A stretch of DNA of 64,000 nt from Sorangium cellulosum (GCF_002950945.1 NZ_CP012673.1:1736001-1800000); one strand, 5' to 3'. Numbered from the stretch's first letter, positions 42,668-52,515 are shown. Notes: generated by a model from the sequence alone, not told the origin. Numbers and translations: made by a program.

Positions 42668-43044
42668 TGCCGGCGCGAGCTGCCTTTGCGGGAGCGACAT
42701 CGCTCGCCGCCGGCGCCACCTCGGCCAGGAGCGCGGTCAGCGTCAGCAGGGGAGGCCAGGGGACGAGAGAGAATCACAGAGGCACAGAAGAGAGGCAGGA
42801 GAAAGGCTCCGCCGTCTGTGCCGCTGTGATTCCCTCTCTCCCAGCCCGGAACGCGCCCCCGCGGCGCCCGGGCGTTCGAGCCGTGTCCCCCGAGGACGGA
42901 TGACGGGGCGCGAGGCGAGGGGATCCATGGCTGTTATCGGAGCTCCGGGCAGGCGGCCCTCGGGCGTCATTGCGAGCGCAGTCGTTTCGCCGCTTGACGA
43001 CGGCGGGGCGCGCACCAAGGCGACCTTGCGACCCGGAGGCAGCC
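42668..43044. other. Intergenic region with a large hairpin
   Basis: No gene is visible. It holds the inverted repeat at 42765-42840 and the ribosome site (GGAGGC) of the esterase gene at its end. Confidence 0.6.
42765..42840. repeat. Long intergenic inverted repeat
   Basis: The left arm GAGAGAATCACAGAGGCACA pairs with the right arm TCTGTGCCGCTGTGATTCCC plus CTCTC, with one mismatch and a 2-base bulge, around a 26-base loop. It may be a REP-like element or the terminator of the DUF2325 gene 97 bp upstream. Confidence 0.6.
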
Positions 43045-44667
43045 ATGACGACGAACCGACGATCGACGAGCGCGGCCGCGATGATCGGCGCGGTGGCGAT
43101 GATCCATTGCGCCGGGAGGGCCGATGACATGCCGAGCGACGAGGAGACCGCGCCGGAGCTCGTGGCGACCGACGCCGGGCCGGTGCGGGGCGTGGTGCAC
43201 GAGGATCATCGTCTGTTCCAGGGGATCCCCTACGCCGCGCCGCCGGTGGGCGCGCTGCGCTGGCAAGCGCCGCAGCCGGCGTCGCCCTGGACCGAGCCGA
43301 GGGACGCGACGCGGCCGGGGAGCCCGTGCCCGCAGACGCCGACGGCGTACACGCCGATCGGCAGCGTCGACGAGGACTGCCTCTACCTGGACGTCATCAC
43401 GCCGCGGTCAGGGGATCCAGAGCGCCTCCGGCCGGTGATGGTGTGGCTGCACGGGGGCGGCGAGGCGACCGGCGCGGGCAGCGCCTTCGACGCGCGCCGG
43501 CTCGCCGTCGGCGGCGACGTCGTCGTCGTGACGATCAACTTCCGACTCGGCATCTTCGGGTTCCTCGGATACCCCGGCCTCGACGGCTCGGGGACCTTCG
43601 GCCTGCAGGACCAGCAGGCGGCGCTGCGATGGGTGCAGCGCAACATCGCGGCGTTCCAGGGCGATCCGGGCAACGTCACCCTGTTCGGCGAGTCGTGGGG
43701 CGCCTTCGCCGCGAGCGCGCAGCTCACCTCGCCGGCGGCGGACGGGCTGTTCCACCGCGTCGCGCTGCAGAGCGGCTTCGCGCTGGCGGACTACCCGGCG
43801 GGCACGTTCTTTCCGGGCCTGCCCGCGCTGCCGCCGTTCTGGTCGCCGGCCGCCGAGCTGGAGGCGACGGGGATGGCGCTCGCGGTCGAGCAGGGGTGGG
43901 TCGAACCGGAGAGCGAGACGGACGCCGCGCTCGAGCGCTTGCGCGGCGTGCCGGTGGAGGAGCTCTTGCCGCACACGGCGCGCTTCACCATGCCCGCGTT
44001 CGGCAACGACGTGCTGCCGGAGAGCCCGGCCGAGGCGCTGCGAGCGGGTCGATTCCATGACGTGCCGGTGCTCTCGGGCGCCACGCAGGATGAGGGCCGG
44101 CTGTTCGTCGCGTTGTCCTACGAGACCGAGGACGACCCGATGACGCCAGAGCGCTACCGCGCGCTGCTCGTCGAGGCGTTCGGCGAGGCGGCCGAGCAGG
44201 TGGAGGCGAAGTACCCGGTCGAGGCGTACGGCTCGCCGGCGCTCGCGTGGGCGGCCGTGATCACCGATCGCGTCTGGTGGCGCGCGACGCAGGAGCAGAA
44301 CCGATCGCTGGCGGCACACACGCCGGTGTTCGCCTTCGAATTCGCCGACCGCGACGCCCCCGCGGCGTTCCTCGCGCCGCCGGGGTTTCCCCTCGGCGCG
44401 CACCACGCCTCGGACGTCGTGTACCTCCTGGATTTCGTCGGGGAGGCGTCCGGGCTCTCCCCCGAGCAGCAGCGGCTATCGCAGCAGATGATTGCGTACT
44501 GGTCCCAGTTCGCGCGCGCGGGGGATCCGAACCACCCCGACCTGCCACCCTGGCCGCCCTTCCGTGGGGAGGCGCCATACGTGCAGTCGCTCGCGCCGGG
44601 GGACGGCGGGATCCGCGGCGTTGATATCGAGGCCACCCACCAGCTCGACTTCTGGTCGACGCTCTGA
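43045..44667 (+). CDS. Type B carboxylesterase, exported
   Basis: 540 residues from the ATG at 43045 (GGAGGC upstream). A short signal ends near a lipobox-like MIHC. Alpha/beta-hydrolase motifs: FQGIPYAAPPVGALRWQAPQ, the oxyanion box WLHGGGE (~135), the nucleophile elbow GESWGA with Ser217, a catalytic Glu region GATQDEGRLF and a final His near LGAHHASDVVYLLDF. The C-terminus WPPFRGEAPYVQSLAPGDGG is typical of the family. It likely hydrolyses carboxylic esters outside the cytoplasm. It lies alone between the DUF2325 gene and the FHA regulator. Confidence 0.88.
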   Translation: MTTNRRSTSAAAMIGAVAMIHCAGRADDMPSDEETAPELVATDAGPVRGVVHEDHRLFQGIPYAAPPVGALRWQAPQPASPWTEPRDATRPGSPCPQTPTAYTPIGSVDEDCLYLDVITPRSGDPERLRPVMVWLHGGGEATGAGSAFDARRLAVGGDVVVVTINFRLGIFGFLGYPGLDGSGTFGLQDQQAALRWVQRNIAAFQGDPGNVTLFGESWGAFAASAQLTSPAADGLFHRVALQSGFALADYPAGTFFPGLPALPPFWSPAAELEATGMALAVEQGWVEPESETDAALERLRGVPVEELLPHTARFTMPAFGNDVLPESPAEALRAGRFHDVPVLSGATQDEGRLFVALSYETEDDPMTPERYRALLVEAFGEAAEQVEAKYPVEAYGSPALAWAAVITDRVWWRATQEQNRSLAAHTPVFAFEFADRDAPAAFLAPPGFPLGAHHASDVVYLLDFVGEASGLSPEQQRLSQQMIAYWSQFARAGDPNHPDLPPWPPFRGEAPYVQSLAPGDGGIRGVDIEATHQLDFWSTL

Positions 44668-44894
44668 GCCGTGACACGCGCGGCGCGTGCTGCTCCTCGG
44701 GCCTTGCAGCTCGCCGGCGCCCACGGGCTCTGCCGAGACGGGCGTCAGGACCTCCTCTGGACCGCCCTACCCCGAAAATTGGCCCCTCGGCAGGATGGCT
44801 GGCACCCTTCGACCTGGGCCACCGCCCCGGCCAGCACGGCATCGCTCGGTCGAGATCCGCCGGCGAGCACCCGGCGGCTCGGCTCGAGCCTCCC

Positions 44895-46253
44895 ATGCCC
44901 CGCTCCGACGACGGCACCATCACCGCTCAGCCCCCTGCAGACCGGCTGACGCTGCGCTCCAACAAGATCCGCGTGGAGGTCGTCCAGGGGCCCGACGCCG
45001 GGGCTGTCGTCGAGCTCCCCGGCCCCGAGGCGAGGGTCGGAAGCGACCCCGGCTGCGATCTCCAGCTCAAGGACCGGAAGGTCAGCCGGCTGCACCTCGT
45101 CCTGCGCATCGAGCGGGACCGGATCCGGGTCATCGATCCCGGGAGCCGCAACGGGACGACGGTGGACGGCGTCCAGGTGCGCGACGCCTACGCGCGGCCC
45201 GACTCGTCAATCATGATCGGGAGCTCGGCCCTGCGGCTGCGGATGCTGAGCACGATCGTGGAGCTGCCGCTCTCCACGCGGGATCGATTCGGCGGCCTGC
45301 TCGGCAGCAGCGTGGCCATGCGCCGGATCTTCGCGGTCCTGGAGCGGGTCGCGCCCACGGACACCACGCTGCTCATCGAAGGGGAGAGCGGCACCGGCAA
45401 GGAGCTCGCCGCGCGCGGGGTCCACGAGGCGAGCACGCGGGCGGGCGGTCCGTTCGTCGTCTTCGATTGCTCGACGGCATCGTCGTCGCTGCTCGAGAGC
45501 GAGCTCTTCGGACACAAGAAGGGCGCGTTCACCGGCGCCCTCGAGGACCGGGTGGGGATGTTCGAGGAAGCCGACGGGGGCACGCTCTTCCTGGACGAGC
45601 TCGGGGAGCTCCCTCCCGATCTACAGCCCAAGCTGCTCCGGGTGCTGGAGAGCGGGGAGGTGCGGCGCGTCGGCTCCAACAAGCCGCGCCGCGTGGATAT
45701 CCGGGTGGTCGCGGCGACGAACCGCTCGTTGCCCCGCGCGGTCGAGCTGGGGGCGTTCCGGGAGGATCTCTATTACCGCCTCGCCGTGGTGCCGATCCGC
45801 CTCCCCCCGCTCCGCGAGCGGCCCGAAGACATCCCGCTGCTGGTGCGGCACCTGGAGCAGCAGCTGGCCAGCCGTATCCCCGCCGCTGCGCCGCTCCCCG
45901 AGCACGTCGTCAACCTCTTCGCCGAGCAGTCCTGGCCCGGGAACGTGCGGGAGCTGCGCAATGCGGTGGCGCGTGCGCTCGCGCTCGGCGCGCCGGAGCC
46001 CGCCGGATCGAAGCCGCAGTCGCCCTCGGAGTCCGGTCGGCTCGACGTGCGGATCGACGAGCCGCTGCTCGTCGGCCGGACCCGCATCGCGCGCGAGTAC
46101 GAGAAGCTCTACATGGAGCTCGCGCTCAAGCAGACCGGGGGCAATGTCTCGCAGGCTGCAGAGCTGGCGGGCATCGGGAGGAAGTTCGCCTACACGCTGA
46201 TCCACCGGTTCGGGCTGCGCGGGAGCGTCGAAGGACCCTCGGATCCCGTTTGA
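44895..46253 (+). CDS. Sigma-54-dependent transcriptional activator with FHA domain
   Basis: 452 residues. The FHA domain is at ~25-115 (GPEARVGSDPGCDLQLKDRK, VSRLHLVLRIERD, DPGSRNGTTVDG), binding phosphothreonine. The AAA+ domain is at ~130-370: Walker A EGESGTGKELAARGVHE, the sigma-54 contact loop GAFTGA, Walker B GGTLFLDELGELPPDLQ, and WPGNVRELRN. The Fis-type HTH is at the end (LKQTGGNVSQAAELAGIGRK). These FHA-type enhancer-binding proteins are numerous in myxobacteria and are controlled by Ser/Thr kinases. The gene product probably activates an unlinked sigma-54 promoter; no kinase gene is adjacent. Confidence 0.92.
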   Translation: MPRSDDGTITAQPPADRLTLRSNKIRVEVVQGPDAGAVVELPGPEARVGSDPGCDLQLKDRKVSRLHLVLRIERDRIRVIDPGSRNGTTVDGVQVRDAYARPDSSIMIGSSALRLRMLSTIVELPLSTRDRFGGLLGSSVAMRRIFAVLERVAPTDTTLLIEGESGTGKELAARGVHEASTRAGGPFVVFDCSTASSSLLESELFGHKKGAFTGALEDRVGMFEEADGGTLFLDELGELPPDLQPKLLRVLESGEVRRVGSNKPRRVDIRVVAATNRSLPRAVELGAFREDLYYRLAVVPIRLPPLRERPEDIPLLVRHLEQQLASRIPAAAPLPEHVVNLFAEQSWPGNVRELRNAVARALALGAPEPAGSKPQSPSESGRLDVRIDEPLLVGRTRIAREYEKLYMELALKQTGGNVSQAAELAGIGRKFAYTLIHRFGLRGSVEGPSDPV

Positions 46254-46500
46254 CGCCGCGCCCGTAGCGTCAGGCGATGGGAGATGGCCGGGGTGGGCCC
46301 TCGGATGAGGCGCCGGAGCCCTGGGCCTGTCTGTCCTGAAAACAAGGTGAAATGTCCTTTCGGTCCACGTCGACGTCGCCCACAGTCACGTCCACGAGGC
46401 GCGTTCGACCGGGCGACCTTCGAAGCAAGGCGCGGCGCCGCGTCGAGGCGAAGATCCGCGATCGGGATGGTCGGCGGATCAGGGGACGAAAGGACGAGAG

Positions 46501-47217
46501 ATGACGGAATCCTATGATATCAAGATGCCCGGCCCGCAGCCGCTGCTCCAGGTCGGCATGGTTCTTTACCCGGGCCTCACGATGCTGGATCTGATCGGTC
46601 CTCAGAACGTGCTGGCCCCCCACGCGGCGACCCATCTCCTCTGGAAGACGCGCGATCTGGTCACGTCCGACTCGGGGGTTTCTATCCAGCCGACCGCGAC
46701 CTTCCGCGACTGTCCGGACGAGCTGGACATCCTCTTCGTCCCGGGCGGCATCGGCACGGCCGACGCCATGGCGGACCAGGAGATCCTTCAGTTTCTGAGG
46801 GACCGAGGCGCTCGGTCCAAGTATGTGACCTCCGTATGTACAGGATCGCTCGTCCTGGCCGCAGCAGGTTTGATGCAAGGATACAAGGCCACGACGCACT
46901 GGGCTACGCGCCACATCCTCGAGGCGTTCGGCGTCGAGTGCGTCCGGGCGCGGGTGGTGGTCGATCGCAACCGGATCTCAGGCGGCGGGGTGACGGCAGG
47001 CATCGATTTTGGGCTGACGCTCCTCGGGCTGCTGCGCGGGGACGACGCCGCGAGGCTGACGCAGCTCATGCTGGAGTACGACCCCGCCCCGCCGTTCGAT
47101 GCTGGAACGCCGGAAGCTGCAGGACCCGAGCTGACCCAGCGCATCTTGAGCTTCCTCGAGCCGCTCGATCGGACGATGCGGAAGGTCGCTGCAGAGAGGA
47201 GCATCAGCGCGAGCTGA
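46501..47217 (+). CDS. DJ-1/PfpI family protein (isonitrile-hydratase-like)
   Basis: 238 residues. The class I glutamine-amidotransferase fold of the DJ-1/PfpI family: VGMVLYPGLTMLDLIGPQNV (conserved Asp-x-x-Gly/Pro), LDILFVPGGIGTADAM, the nucleophile elbow VTSVCTGSLVLAAAGLM with the catalytic Cys, ATTHWATRHILEAFG, and ISGGGVTAGIDFGLTLLG. The pattern is closest to isonitrile hydratase (InhA) and to N-terminal domains of GlxA-type regulators, but no AraC HTH follows. GAAAGGACGAGAG lies before the ATG. Substrate not predictable. Confidence 0.85.
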   Translation: MTESYDIKMPGPQPLLQVGMVLYPGLTMLDLIGPQNVLAPHAATHLLWKTRDLVTSDSGVSIQPTATFRDCPDELDILFVPGGIGTADAMADQEILQFLRDRGARSKYVTSVCTGSLVLAAAGLMQGYKATTHWATRHILEAFGVECVRARVVVDRNRISGGGVTAGIDFGLTLLGLLRGDDAARLTQLMLEYDPAPPFDAGTPEAAGPELTQRILSFLEPLDRTMRKVAAERSISAS

Positions 47218-47344
47218 AGCGCCCCGAGAGCCGGTCCAAAGCACAGCAGGGGCGCGCGCAGCGCCGAAATACAGAGAAGACTCTGGTTTGCGTCTTTGCG
47301 TTGAAATCTCTCAGGATCCCTGGCCAGACCTGTGACGCTCGGAA

Positions 47345-49654
47345 TCAGGGCAGGCAGCGGCCGAGCAGCACGCTCACGCCGGAGCCCGCTACAGCGAGAT
47401 CGAGCATCCCATCGCCGTTCAAGTCCTCCGCGACCGCTGCGCGGGAATCGGCAACGGACGGGTAGATGACCTGCGGGGCGAACGTGCCGTCGCCTCTGCC
47501 GAGCAGCACGCTGACGGTGTTGTCGGAGCTATTCGACACGGCAAGGTCGAGCTTCCCGTCGCCGTCCAGGTCCCCCACCGTCACGGAAGAGGGAGAGCGC
47601 CCGGCGTCGTAGGGGACCTTCGAGGCGAACTTGCCGTCGCCTTCGCCAAGCAGAACGCTCGCGGTGCCGTCGGCCCTGTCTGCCGTGGCAAGGTCGAGCT
47701 TGCCGTCTCCGTTCAGGTCCCCTGCCGCCACCACCATGGGTTCGTTTCCGGTATCAACATGGCCGACCGCTCTGGTGAACGTACCGTCGCCTTTGCCCAG
47801 CATCACGTGCAAAGAATCGAAATACAGATTTGAGACCGTGATGTCGAGCTGGCCATCGCCGTTCATGTCCTCAAGGATCACCGCAGTGGGGAGCGTCGCG
47901 GTCACCTGGAGGGCCGGAGAGGCGAGGCTGCCATCCCCCTCGCCGAGCAGCACCTCCACGCCAGCGCTGACCGTCACGGCGACGTCGAGCCGACCATCGC
48001 CGTTCAGATCTCCCATCGCCACCGAAGAGGGGTCGATCCCGGCATCGTAGGTGACCTGCCCGGCGAACGTGCCGTCGCCGTTGCCAAACAGCATTTCCAG
48101 CGTGTCACTGTCTCGGCTCACGACCGCGAGGTCGACCTTGCCATCGCCGTTCAGGTCGCCTGCCGCCACGGCATGCGGTCCGGGTCCGACGTCGTAAGAC
48201 ATGTAATCGGCGAATGCGCCGTCGCCTTTGCCGAGCAGCACGCCCACGGTGTCGTCGACGTAGTTCACGACAGCGAGGTCGGGCTTGCCGTCGTCGTTCA
48301 GGTCCCCGACCGCGGCAGACACTGGGAACGGCCCGAGCCCAGGATCGACCTTGCTTCCGGTCGCATACCTGGCCTGCCAGGCGAACGTGCCATCGCCATC
48401 GCCGAGCAGGATGCTCACGGTGTCGTTCCTGGAGTGCGCCATGGCAAAATCGAGCTTGCCATCGCCGTTCAGGTCCCCTGCCGCCAGCGCATTGCGTTCG
48501 GGTTCGCTCGCGGACTCGTAGGTGACATGCTCGTTGAACGTGCCGTCGCCTTTGCCGAGAAGCACGCTCAGGCCGCCGTACGTCGCCAGCACGAGATCGG
48601 GTTTCCCATCCCCGCTCGGGTCGGCCGCCGCGATCGCCTTGGGGACGGATCCGGTCGCGTAGGCAACCTGTGCAGCGAACGTGCCGTCGCCCTTGCCGAG
48701 CAGCACGCTCACGGTCTCGTCGTACAGGCCTGCCAAGGCGAGGTCAAGATCGTCGTCGCCGTTGATGTCTGCTATCGCCACCGCGCTGGAAGTGGACGCA
48801 GTCCGGTATACTTCTGCTGGGGCCATTGTGCCATCACCATTGCCGAGTAGAACGCCGACCTCGGCGAAGGTGCCATTCGCCAGAGCAAGATCGAGCTTGC
48901 CATCACCGTTCAGATCGCCGAGCGCCACCGACGAGGGGCTGCCGCCGGTGTCGTACGTGACCTGCGCGGCGAACGCGCCGTTGCCATCGCCCAGCAGCAC
49001 GCTCACGGTGTTGTCGCTGTGGTTCGCCACGACGAGGTCGAGCTTGCCATCGCCGTTCAGGTCCCCTGCCGCGACCGAACGGGGCTCGCTTCCGGTGGCG
49101 TAGGTGACCTGCGCGTCGAACGTGCCGTCGCCTTCTCCGAGCAGCACGCCCACGGTGTTATCGCCGTAGTTCACCACGACGAGGTCGAGCTTGCCGTCGC
49201 CGTTCAGGTCCTCTGCCGCGACCGACTGGGGCAAGCTTCCGGTAGCGTAGGTGACCTGTGCGTCGAACGTGCCGTCTCCTTTCCCGGGGACCACGCTCAC
49301 GGTGTTGTCGTTGAAGTTCGTCACGGCGAGGTCGAGCTCGCCATCGCCGTTCAGGTCGCCCACGGCGACCGAAACCGGCGACGTCCCGCAACGCACCATC
49401 GGAGCGCCCGGCAGCCCGCGGGGGCCGTCACACGACGCATTCGCGCCGGCGCTGCCGCTGCTGGAAGCCCCAGCACTGCCGGCGCCGGCGGCTCCGGCGC
49501 CAGCGGGGCCGGCGCCGCCGCTCCCGGACGCGCTGGATTGCTCATCGCCAGCGGCGCTACAGCCGAGCCAGCATGCAAACGCCAGGAGTGCGGCGCATGG
49601 GAGGGTGAGGCGAGACGACAGAGGCGATGATTGAACCTTGTTGACCGCTTGCAT
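47345..49654 (-). CDS. FG-GAP/VCBS-repeat lipoprotein
   Basis: 769 residues. A signal peptide with lipobox WLGC leads to a Gly/Ala/Ser linker (~40-70) and 14 FG-GAP-type repeats of ~48 residues, each with a Ca-binding loop such as GDLNGDGKLDLAVVN and then VSVLLGKGDGTFAAQVTY. Such repeats form a seven-bladed propeller per seven copies, so two propellers are expected. It is an outer-surface protein with a likely adhesive or Ca-dependent binding function. Neighbouring repeats are similar enough to suggest recent unit duplication. A copy of the 16-bp operator-like motif lies 56-71 bp upstream of the start. Confidence 0.88.
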   Translation of the reverse strand: MQAVNKVQSSPLSSRLTLPCAALLAFACWLGCSAAGDEQSSASGSGGAGPAGAGAAGAGSAGASSSGSAGANASCDGPRGLPGAPMVRCGTSPVSVAVGDLNGDGELDLAVTNFNDNTVSVVPGKGDGTFDAQVTYATGSLPQSVAAEDLNGDGKLDLVVVNYGDNTVGVLLGEGDGTFDAQVTYATGSEPRSVAAGDLNGDGKLDLVVANHSDNTVSVLLGDGNGAFAAQVTYDTGGSPSSVALGDLNGDGKLDLALANGTFAEVGVLLGNGDGTMAPAEVYRTASTSSAVAIADINGDDDLDLALAGLYDETVSVLLGKGDGTFAAQVAYATGSVPKAIAAADPSGDGKPDLVLATYGGLSVLLGKGDGTFNEHVTYESASEPERNALAAGDLNGDGKLDFAMAHSRNDTVSILLGDGDGTFAWQARYATGSKVDPGLGPFPVSAAVGDLNDDGKPDLAVVNYVDDTVGVLLGKGDGAFADYMSYDVGPGPHAVAAGDLNGDGKVDLAVVSRDSDTLEMLFGNGDGTFAGQVTYDAGIDPSSVAMGDLNGDGRLDVAVTVSAGVEVLLGEGDGSLASPALQVTATLPTAVILEDMNGDGQLDITVSNLYFDSLHVMLGKGDGTFTRAVGHVDTGNEPMVVAAGDLNGDGKLDLATADRADGTASVLLGEGDGKFASKVPYDAGRSPSSVTVGDLDGDGKLDLAVSNSSDNTVSVLLGRGDGTFAPQVIYPSVADSRAAVAEDLNGDGMLDLAVAGSGVSVLLGRCLP

Positions 49655-49709
49655 GGAGCTCCTCTCCGCTAACGGACAACAAAGCTAATACCGGCGTTCG
49701 GGTTGCCCA

Positions 49710-49725
49710 TACTACTTTGGTCGCA
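49710..49725. promoter_or_regulatory. Operator-like motif, site 1
   Basis: TACTACtttGGTCGCA, a degenerate copy of TACCAC-N3-GGTGGTA, upstream of the FG-GAP lipoprotein gene. Confidence 0.35.
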
Positions 49726-49893
49726 CGGTCGGCGCTCGCCTTCGCGCGCTCGGGCTTGCCGAGGGCGTCCGCACGGCGAGGGAGCGCCCCCGGTGTCGGT
49801 GGACGGTATCCAGGAGTCCGAGGGGGCCGCCGCGCGTGCGCTCTGGCCTGACCCGGCCGGGGAAGCGCCGCGGAGCGCGACGCGCCTCCGTGG

Positions 49894-49909
49894 TACCACC
49901 ATGGTGGTA
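49894..49909. promoter_or_regulatory. Operator-like motif, site 2 (perfect palindrome)
   Basis: TACCACcatGGTGGTA, a perfect 16-bp palindrome between the divergent lipoprotein genes. Confidence 0.5.
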
Positions 49910-50066
49910 TTCCGTAGGTCGGCAGCTCCTGCCAGAGTGCTCGAGACGGACGCCTCGTCGACCGCGCTGTGACGCGGGAGCCGACGCCGGGCGTCCGGTC
50001 GTCCGCCGCACCTGACATCACGTTCACCGTGGCTCTACCCGGGAACACACCCACAAGGAAGACACC

Positions 50067-51200
50067 ATGAAGCGACCTATCGCCCTATGCTCGCTTATCG
50101 CCCTCTCGGCTTCGCTGCTCGCATGCCTCGGCGGCGGAGACACGGAGGAGCTCGACCAAGGAGAGGCCGAGACGACCGACAGCACGAGCCAGGCGCTCGC
50201 CTACGATCTCGGCTCGGCCACGGGAGCCGCCGTGGCCACGGGCGGCACCTGCGGCGCGTTCAACGAGCACTCTCCTGGCTGCACCTACAGCAACGCCTCG
50301 GATCACTCCTATACCTGGACTGCTCCGAGCAGCGGCACGTTCACGTTCACCACGGCAGGCTCGTCGTACGACACCGTGCTCTTGCTTCGCAACAACGCGG
50401 ACGGAGCCGTCCTGGATTGCAGTGACGACACGAACGGCACCCTGCAGTCGTCGGTCACCGTCCCCCTCGCCGCCGGGCAGCAGGTCACGATCGCGGTCGA
50501 CGGCTATAGCTCTTACTGCGGCAGCTACAAGGTGAATATTTCAGGCGGCGTCCCTGCGAGCGGGCTCAAGCTCTGGTTGCGATCCGACGCAGGGGTCAAC
50601 CTGAGCGCCGGCAAGGTCGCGTCATGGCAGGATCAGAGCGGCAACGGGAACACGGCCGCCACCACCCTCGCGGCGAGGCAGCCCACGCTGGTGTCCAGCG
50701 CGCTGAACGGCAAGCCGGTCCTCCGGTTCCACGGCGCGCAGATGCTCACCCTCGCCAATCAGCTCGAGCCGACCCACTTCACGGTCTTCGTCGTCGGCAA
50801 GAACAGCAAGGCGTCGGAGTCCTTCAGCATGATCCTGGGGCCGGGAGGCTCCACGCCGAACAACCAGCTCCGGTGGGAGAACGGCAGCCAGGCGCTGTTC
50901 GTGGGGCTCGGCAACAACATGCCGGTCATCACGTCGACCATCGGGAACACACGGGTCTACCACGCCCTGTCGGCGCGCTACGACGGATCGACGATGAAAG
51001 TCTACAGGGACGGCAATCTCGCCTCGAGCCATCACTTCACCACGACAGGGCCGTGGATCCTGCTGCAGATCGGCGCCTGGTTCGCGAGCTACTGGATGGA
51101 GGGAGATCTCGCGGAGATCCTCGTCTACGAGAGCGCGCTCTCGGAGGGCGACCGCGGCGCGGTCAACAGCTATCTCAGAGGCAAGTACGCCCTGCCGTGA
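50067..51200 (+). CDS. Lipoprotein with PPC-like and LamG-like domains
   Basis: 377 residues, AAGGAAG before the ATG. Lipobox LLAC. Residues ~45-155 look like a bacterial pre-peptidase C-terminal/PPC-type beta sandwich (DHSYTWTAPSSGTFTFTTAG, SSYDTVLLLRNNADG). Residues ~165-377 match the concanavalin/LamG-like fold seen in myxobacterial surface proteins (LKLWLRSDAGVNLSAGKVAS, WQDQSGNGN, HFTVFVVGKNS, GDLAEILVYESALSEGDRGA). No enzyme motif. Probably a carbohydrate- or matrix-binding surface lipoprotein. It is divergent from the FG-GAP gene across a palindromic site. Confidence 0.8.
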   Translation: MKRPIALCSLIALSASLLACLGGGDTEELDQGEAETTDSTSQALAYDLGSATGAAVATGGTCGAFNEHSPGCTYSNASDHSYTWTAPSSGTFTFTTAGSSYDTVLLLRNNADGAVLDCSDDTNGTLQSSVTVPLAAGQQVTIAVDGYSSYCGSYKVNISGGVPASGLKLWLRSDAGVNLSAGKVASWQDQSGNGNTAATTLAARQPTLVSSALNGKPVLRFHGAQMLTLANQLEPTHFTVFVVGKNSKASESFSMILGPGGSTPNNQLRWENGSQALFVGLGNNMPVITSTIGNTRVYHALSARYDGSTMKVYRDGNLASSHHFTTTGPWILLQIGAWFASYWMEGDLAEILVYESALSEGDRGAVNSYLRGKYALP

Positions 51201-51367
51201 GCTGAGCTCTCCGTCGCCGTGCCGCGCGGCCGAGCTCGCTTGACGACCGGGACAGAACATTCTCGCGCGGGTGATGGCGGTGGATCTCAGGGCCGTGGGC
51301 CAAAAGACGGCCCGGCCAGGTGAGCCGCGAGCGGCGACATCCAGGCCGCCGGGGCGGTCGCGTCGCG

Positions 51368-51383
51368 TATCTCTTTGGTGGTA
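51368..51383. promoter_or_regulatory. Operator-like motif, site 3, before the LuxR gene
   Basis: TATCTCtttGGTGGTA, centred about 46 bp before the LuxR-type start. It overlaps where a promoter would be, which suggests autoregulation. Confidence 0.45.
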
Positions 51384-51421
51384 CGCGCGAGCGCGGCGCG
51401 CCTCGGGTAGTCTCGTGGCCC

Positions 51422-52498
51422 ATGCGATCCTCCATCCACCTGACGGCTCGGGAGCAGCGGATCACCTGGGAGCTCCTCGAGCTCCTGCACAGCTCCCTGG
51501 ATCTGCACGAGGTCCTGCGCGGGGCATACGGCGCGCTCTGCAAGCTGGTGCCGGCGGACCACGGCGCGCTCTGCGTCTCGCTCCCCGGGGACCCGACGGC
51601 GTACGACTGGGCGGTCGCCGATCTGCCGCCGGAGCTGTTCGCGGGGTACGCCGAGCTCGCGCCGCACGACTTCGTCCGGAGCGCCGTCATCGCGCAGCCG
51701 AACGTGGTGCTGCGCGACAGCGAGATGCTGCCCCGCACGGCCATCGAGCGGAGCGTGATGTTCCGGCGCAGCCGGGAGCTCGGGATGCGGCTGGAGCAGG
51801 CCATGGCGGTGTTGCTCGCGGTCGAGCCGGGCTGGCACGGCGGGATCACCCTCTACCGCGATCGGCGGCGGCCGTTCTCGGACCGCGACCGGGCCCTCCT
51901 GCAGCACCTCGCCCCCTCGATCGCGGCCGCGACGCGGCTGTGCCGGCGGTTTGGAGATTCGATGCAGCGCGGCGACGCGCTGGAGGCGGCGCTCCGGCGC
52001 GAGGGGATGGAGGTCGTCGTGGTCGCCCCGCCCGCGTCCCTGCTCGCGCGCAGCGCGGGCGCCGAGGCGCTGCTCGAGCGCTGGTTCGCGCCCGTGGAGC
52101 GGAGCGCCGGCGCCCTGCCGGCGCCGCTCGCGCGCGCGCTCGGCGCCGTCGCGGCGGCGCCTGCTCCCGGCGCTCATGCTGCGCCCTGGGTGCGACACAC
52201 ATCGGGCGGCGAGCTGCGCGTCGACTTCGTGCCGTTCCTCGAGCGCGGGCGGACGTTATGGGTGGTGGAGCTGCGCGAGGGGGCGGTCGCGGCGACCCCG
52301 GGGCCGTGGAGAGGACAGCTCACGGACCGGCAGATCGAGGTGGCGGAGCGCGTGCTGCGCGGCTGGGACAACGCGCTGATCGCGGAGGATCTCGGGTGCG
52401 CACCGGCGACCGTCAAGAAGCACCTGCAGCGGGTCTACGACGCGCTGGGGGTGCCGAGCCGGACAGCGCTCATGGCCCAGGCGGCGCAGCGGGGCTGA
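51422..52498 (+). CDS. LuxR-family regulator with GAF-like sensor domain
   Basis: 358 residues from the ATG at 51422. Residues ~8-195 form a GAF-like domain (ITWELLELLHSSLDLHEVLR, VPADHGALCVSLPG, GITLYRDRRRPFSDRDRALL, LAPSIAAATRLC). Residues ~290-358 form a LuxR/NarL-type HTH (LTDRQIEVAERVLRGWDNAL, then IAEDLGCAPATVKKHLQRVY and ALGVPSRTALMAQAA). The sensor ligand is not predictable. A copy of the 16-bp motif TA(C/T)C-type...GGTGGTA lies 39-54 bp upstream, and others lie near neighbouring lipoprotein genes, so it may regulate itself and them. Confidence 0.85.
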   Translation: MRSSIHLTAREQRITWELLELLHSSLDLHEVLRGAYGALCKLVPADHGALCVSLPGDPTAYDWAVADLPPELFAGYAELAPHDFVRSAVIAQPNVVLRDSEMLPRTAIERSVMFRRSRELGMRLEQAMAVLLAVEPGWHGGITLYRDRRRPFSDRDRALLQHLAPSIAAATRLCRRFGDSMQRGDALEAALRREGMEVVVVAPPASLLARSAGAEALLERWFAPVERSAGALPAPLARALGAVAAAPAPGAHAAPWVRHTSGGELRVDFVPFLERGRTLWVVELREGAVAATPGPWRGQLTDRQIEVAERVLRGWDNALIAEDLGCAPATVKKHLQRVYDALGVPSRTALMAQAAQRG

Positions 52499-52515
52499 GC
52501 CGGCCCGGCGAAGCC

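Larger units (their letters stand above)
49655..50066. other. Divergent intergenic region with two operator-like motifs
   Basis: No gene. It separates the FG-GAP gene (minus) and the LamG-like gene (plus) and contains the motif copies at 49710-49725 and 49894-49909. Confidence 0.6.

Noticed and set aside
46270..46914. Minus-strand frame overlapping the DJ-1/PfpI start
   Set aside because: Overlaps a well-supported gene and has no domain.
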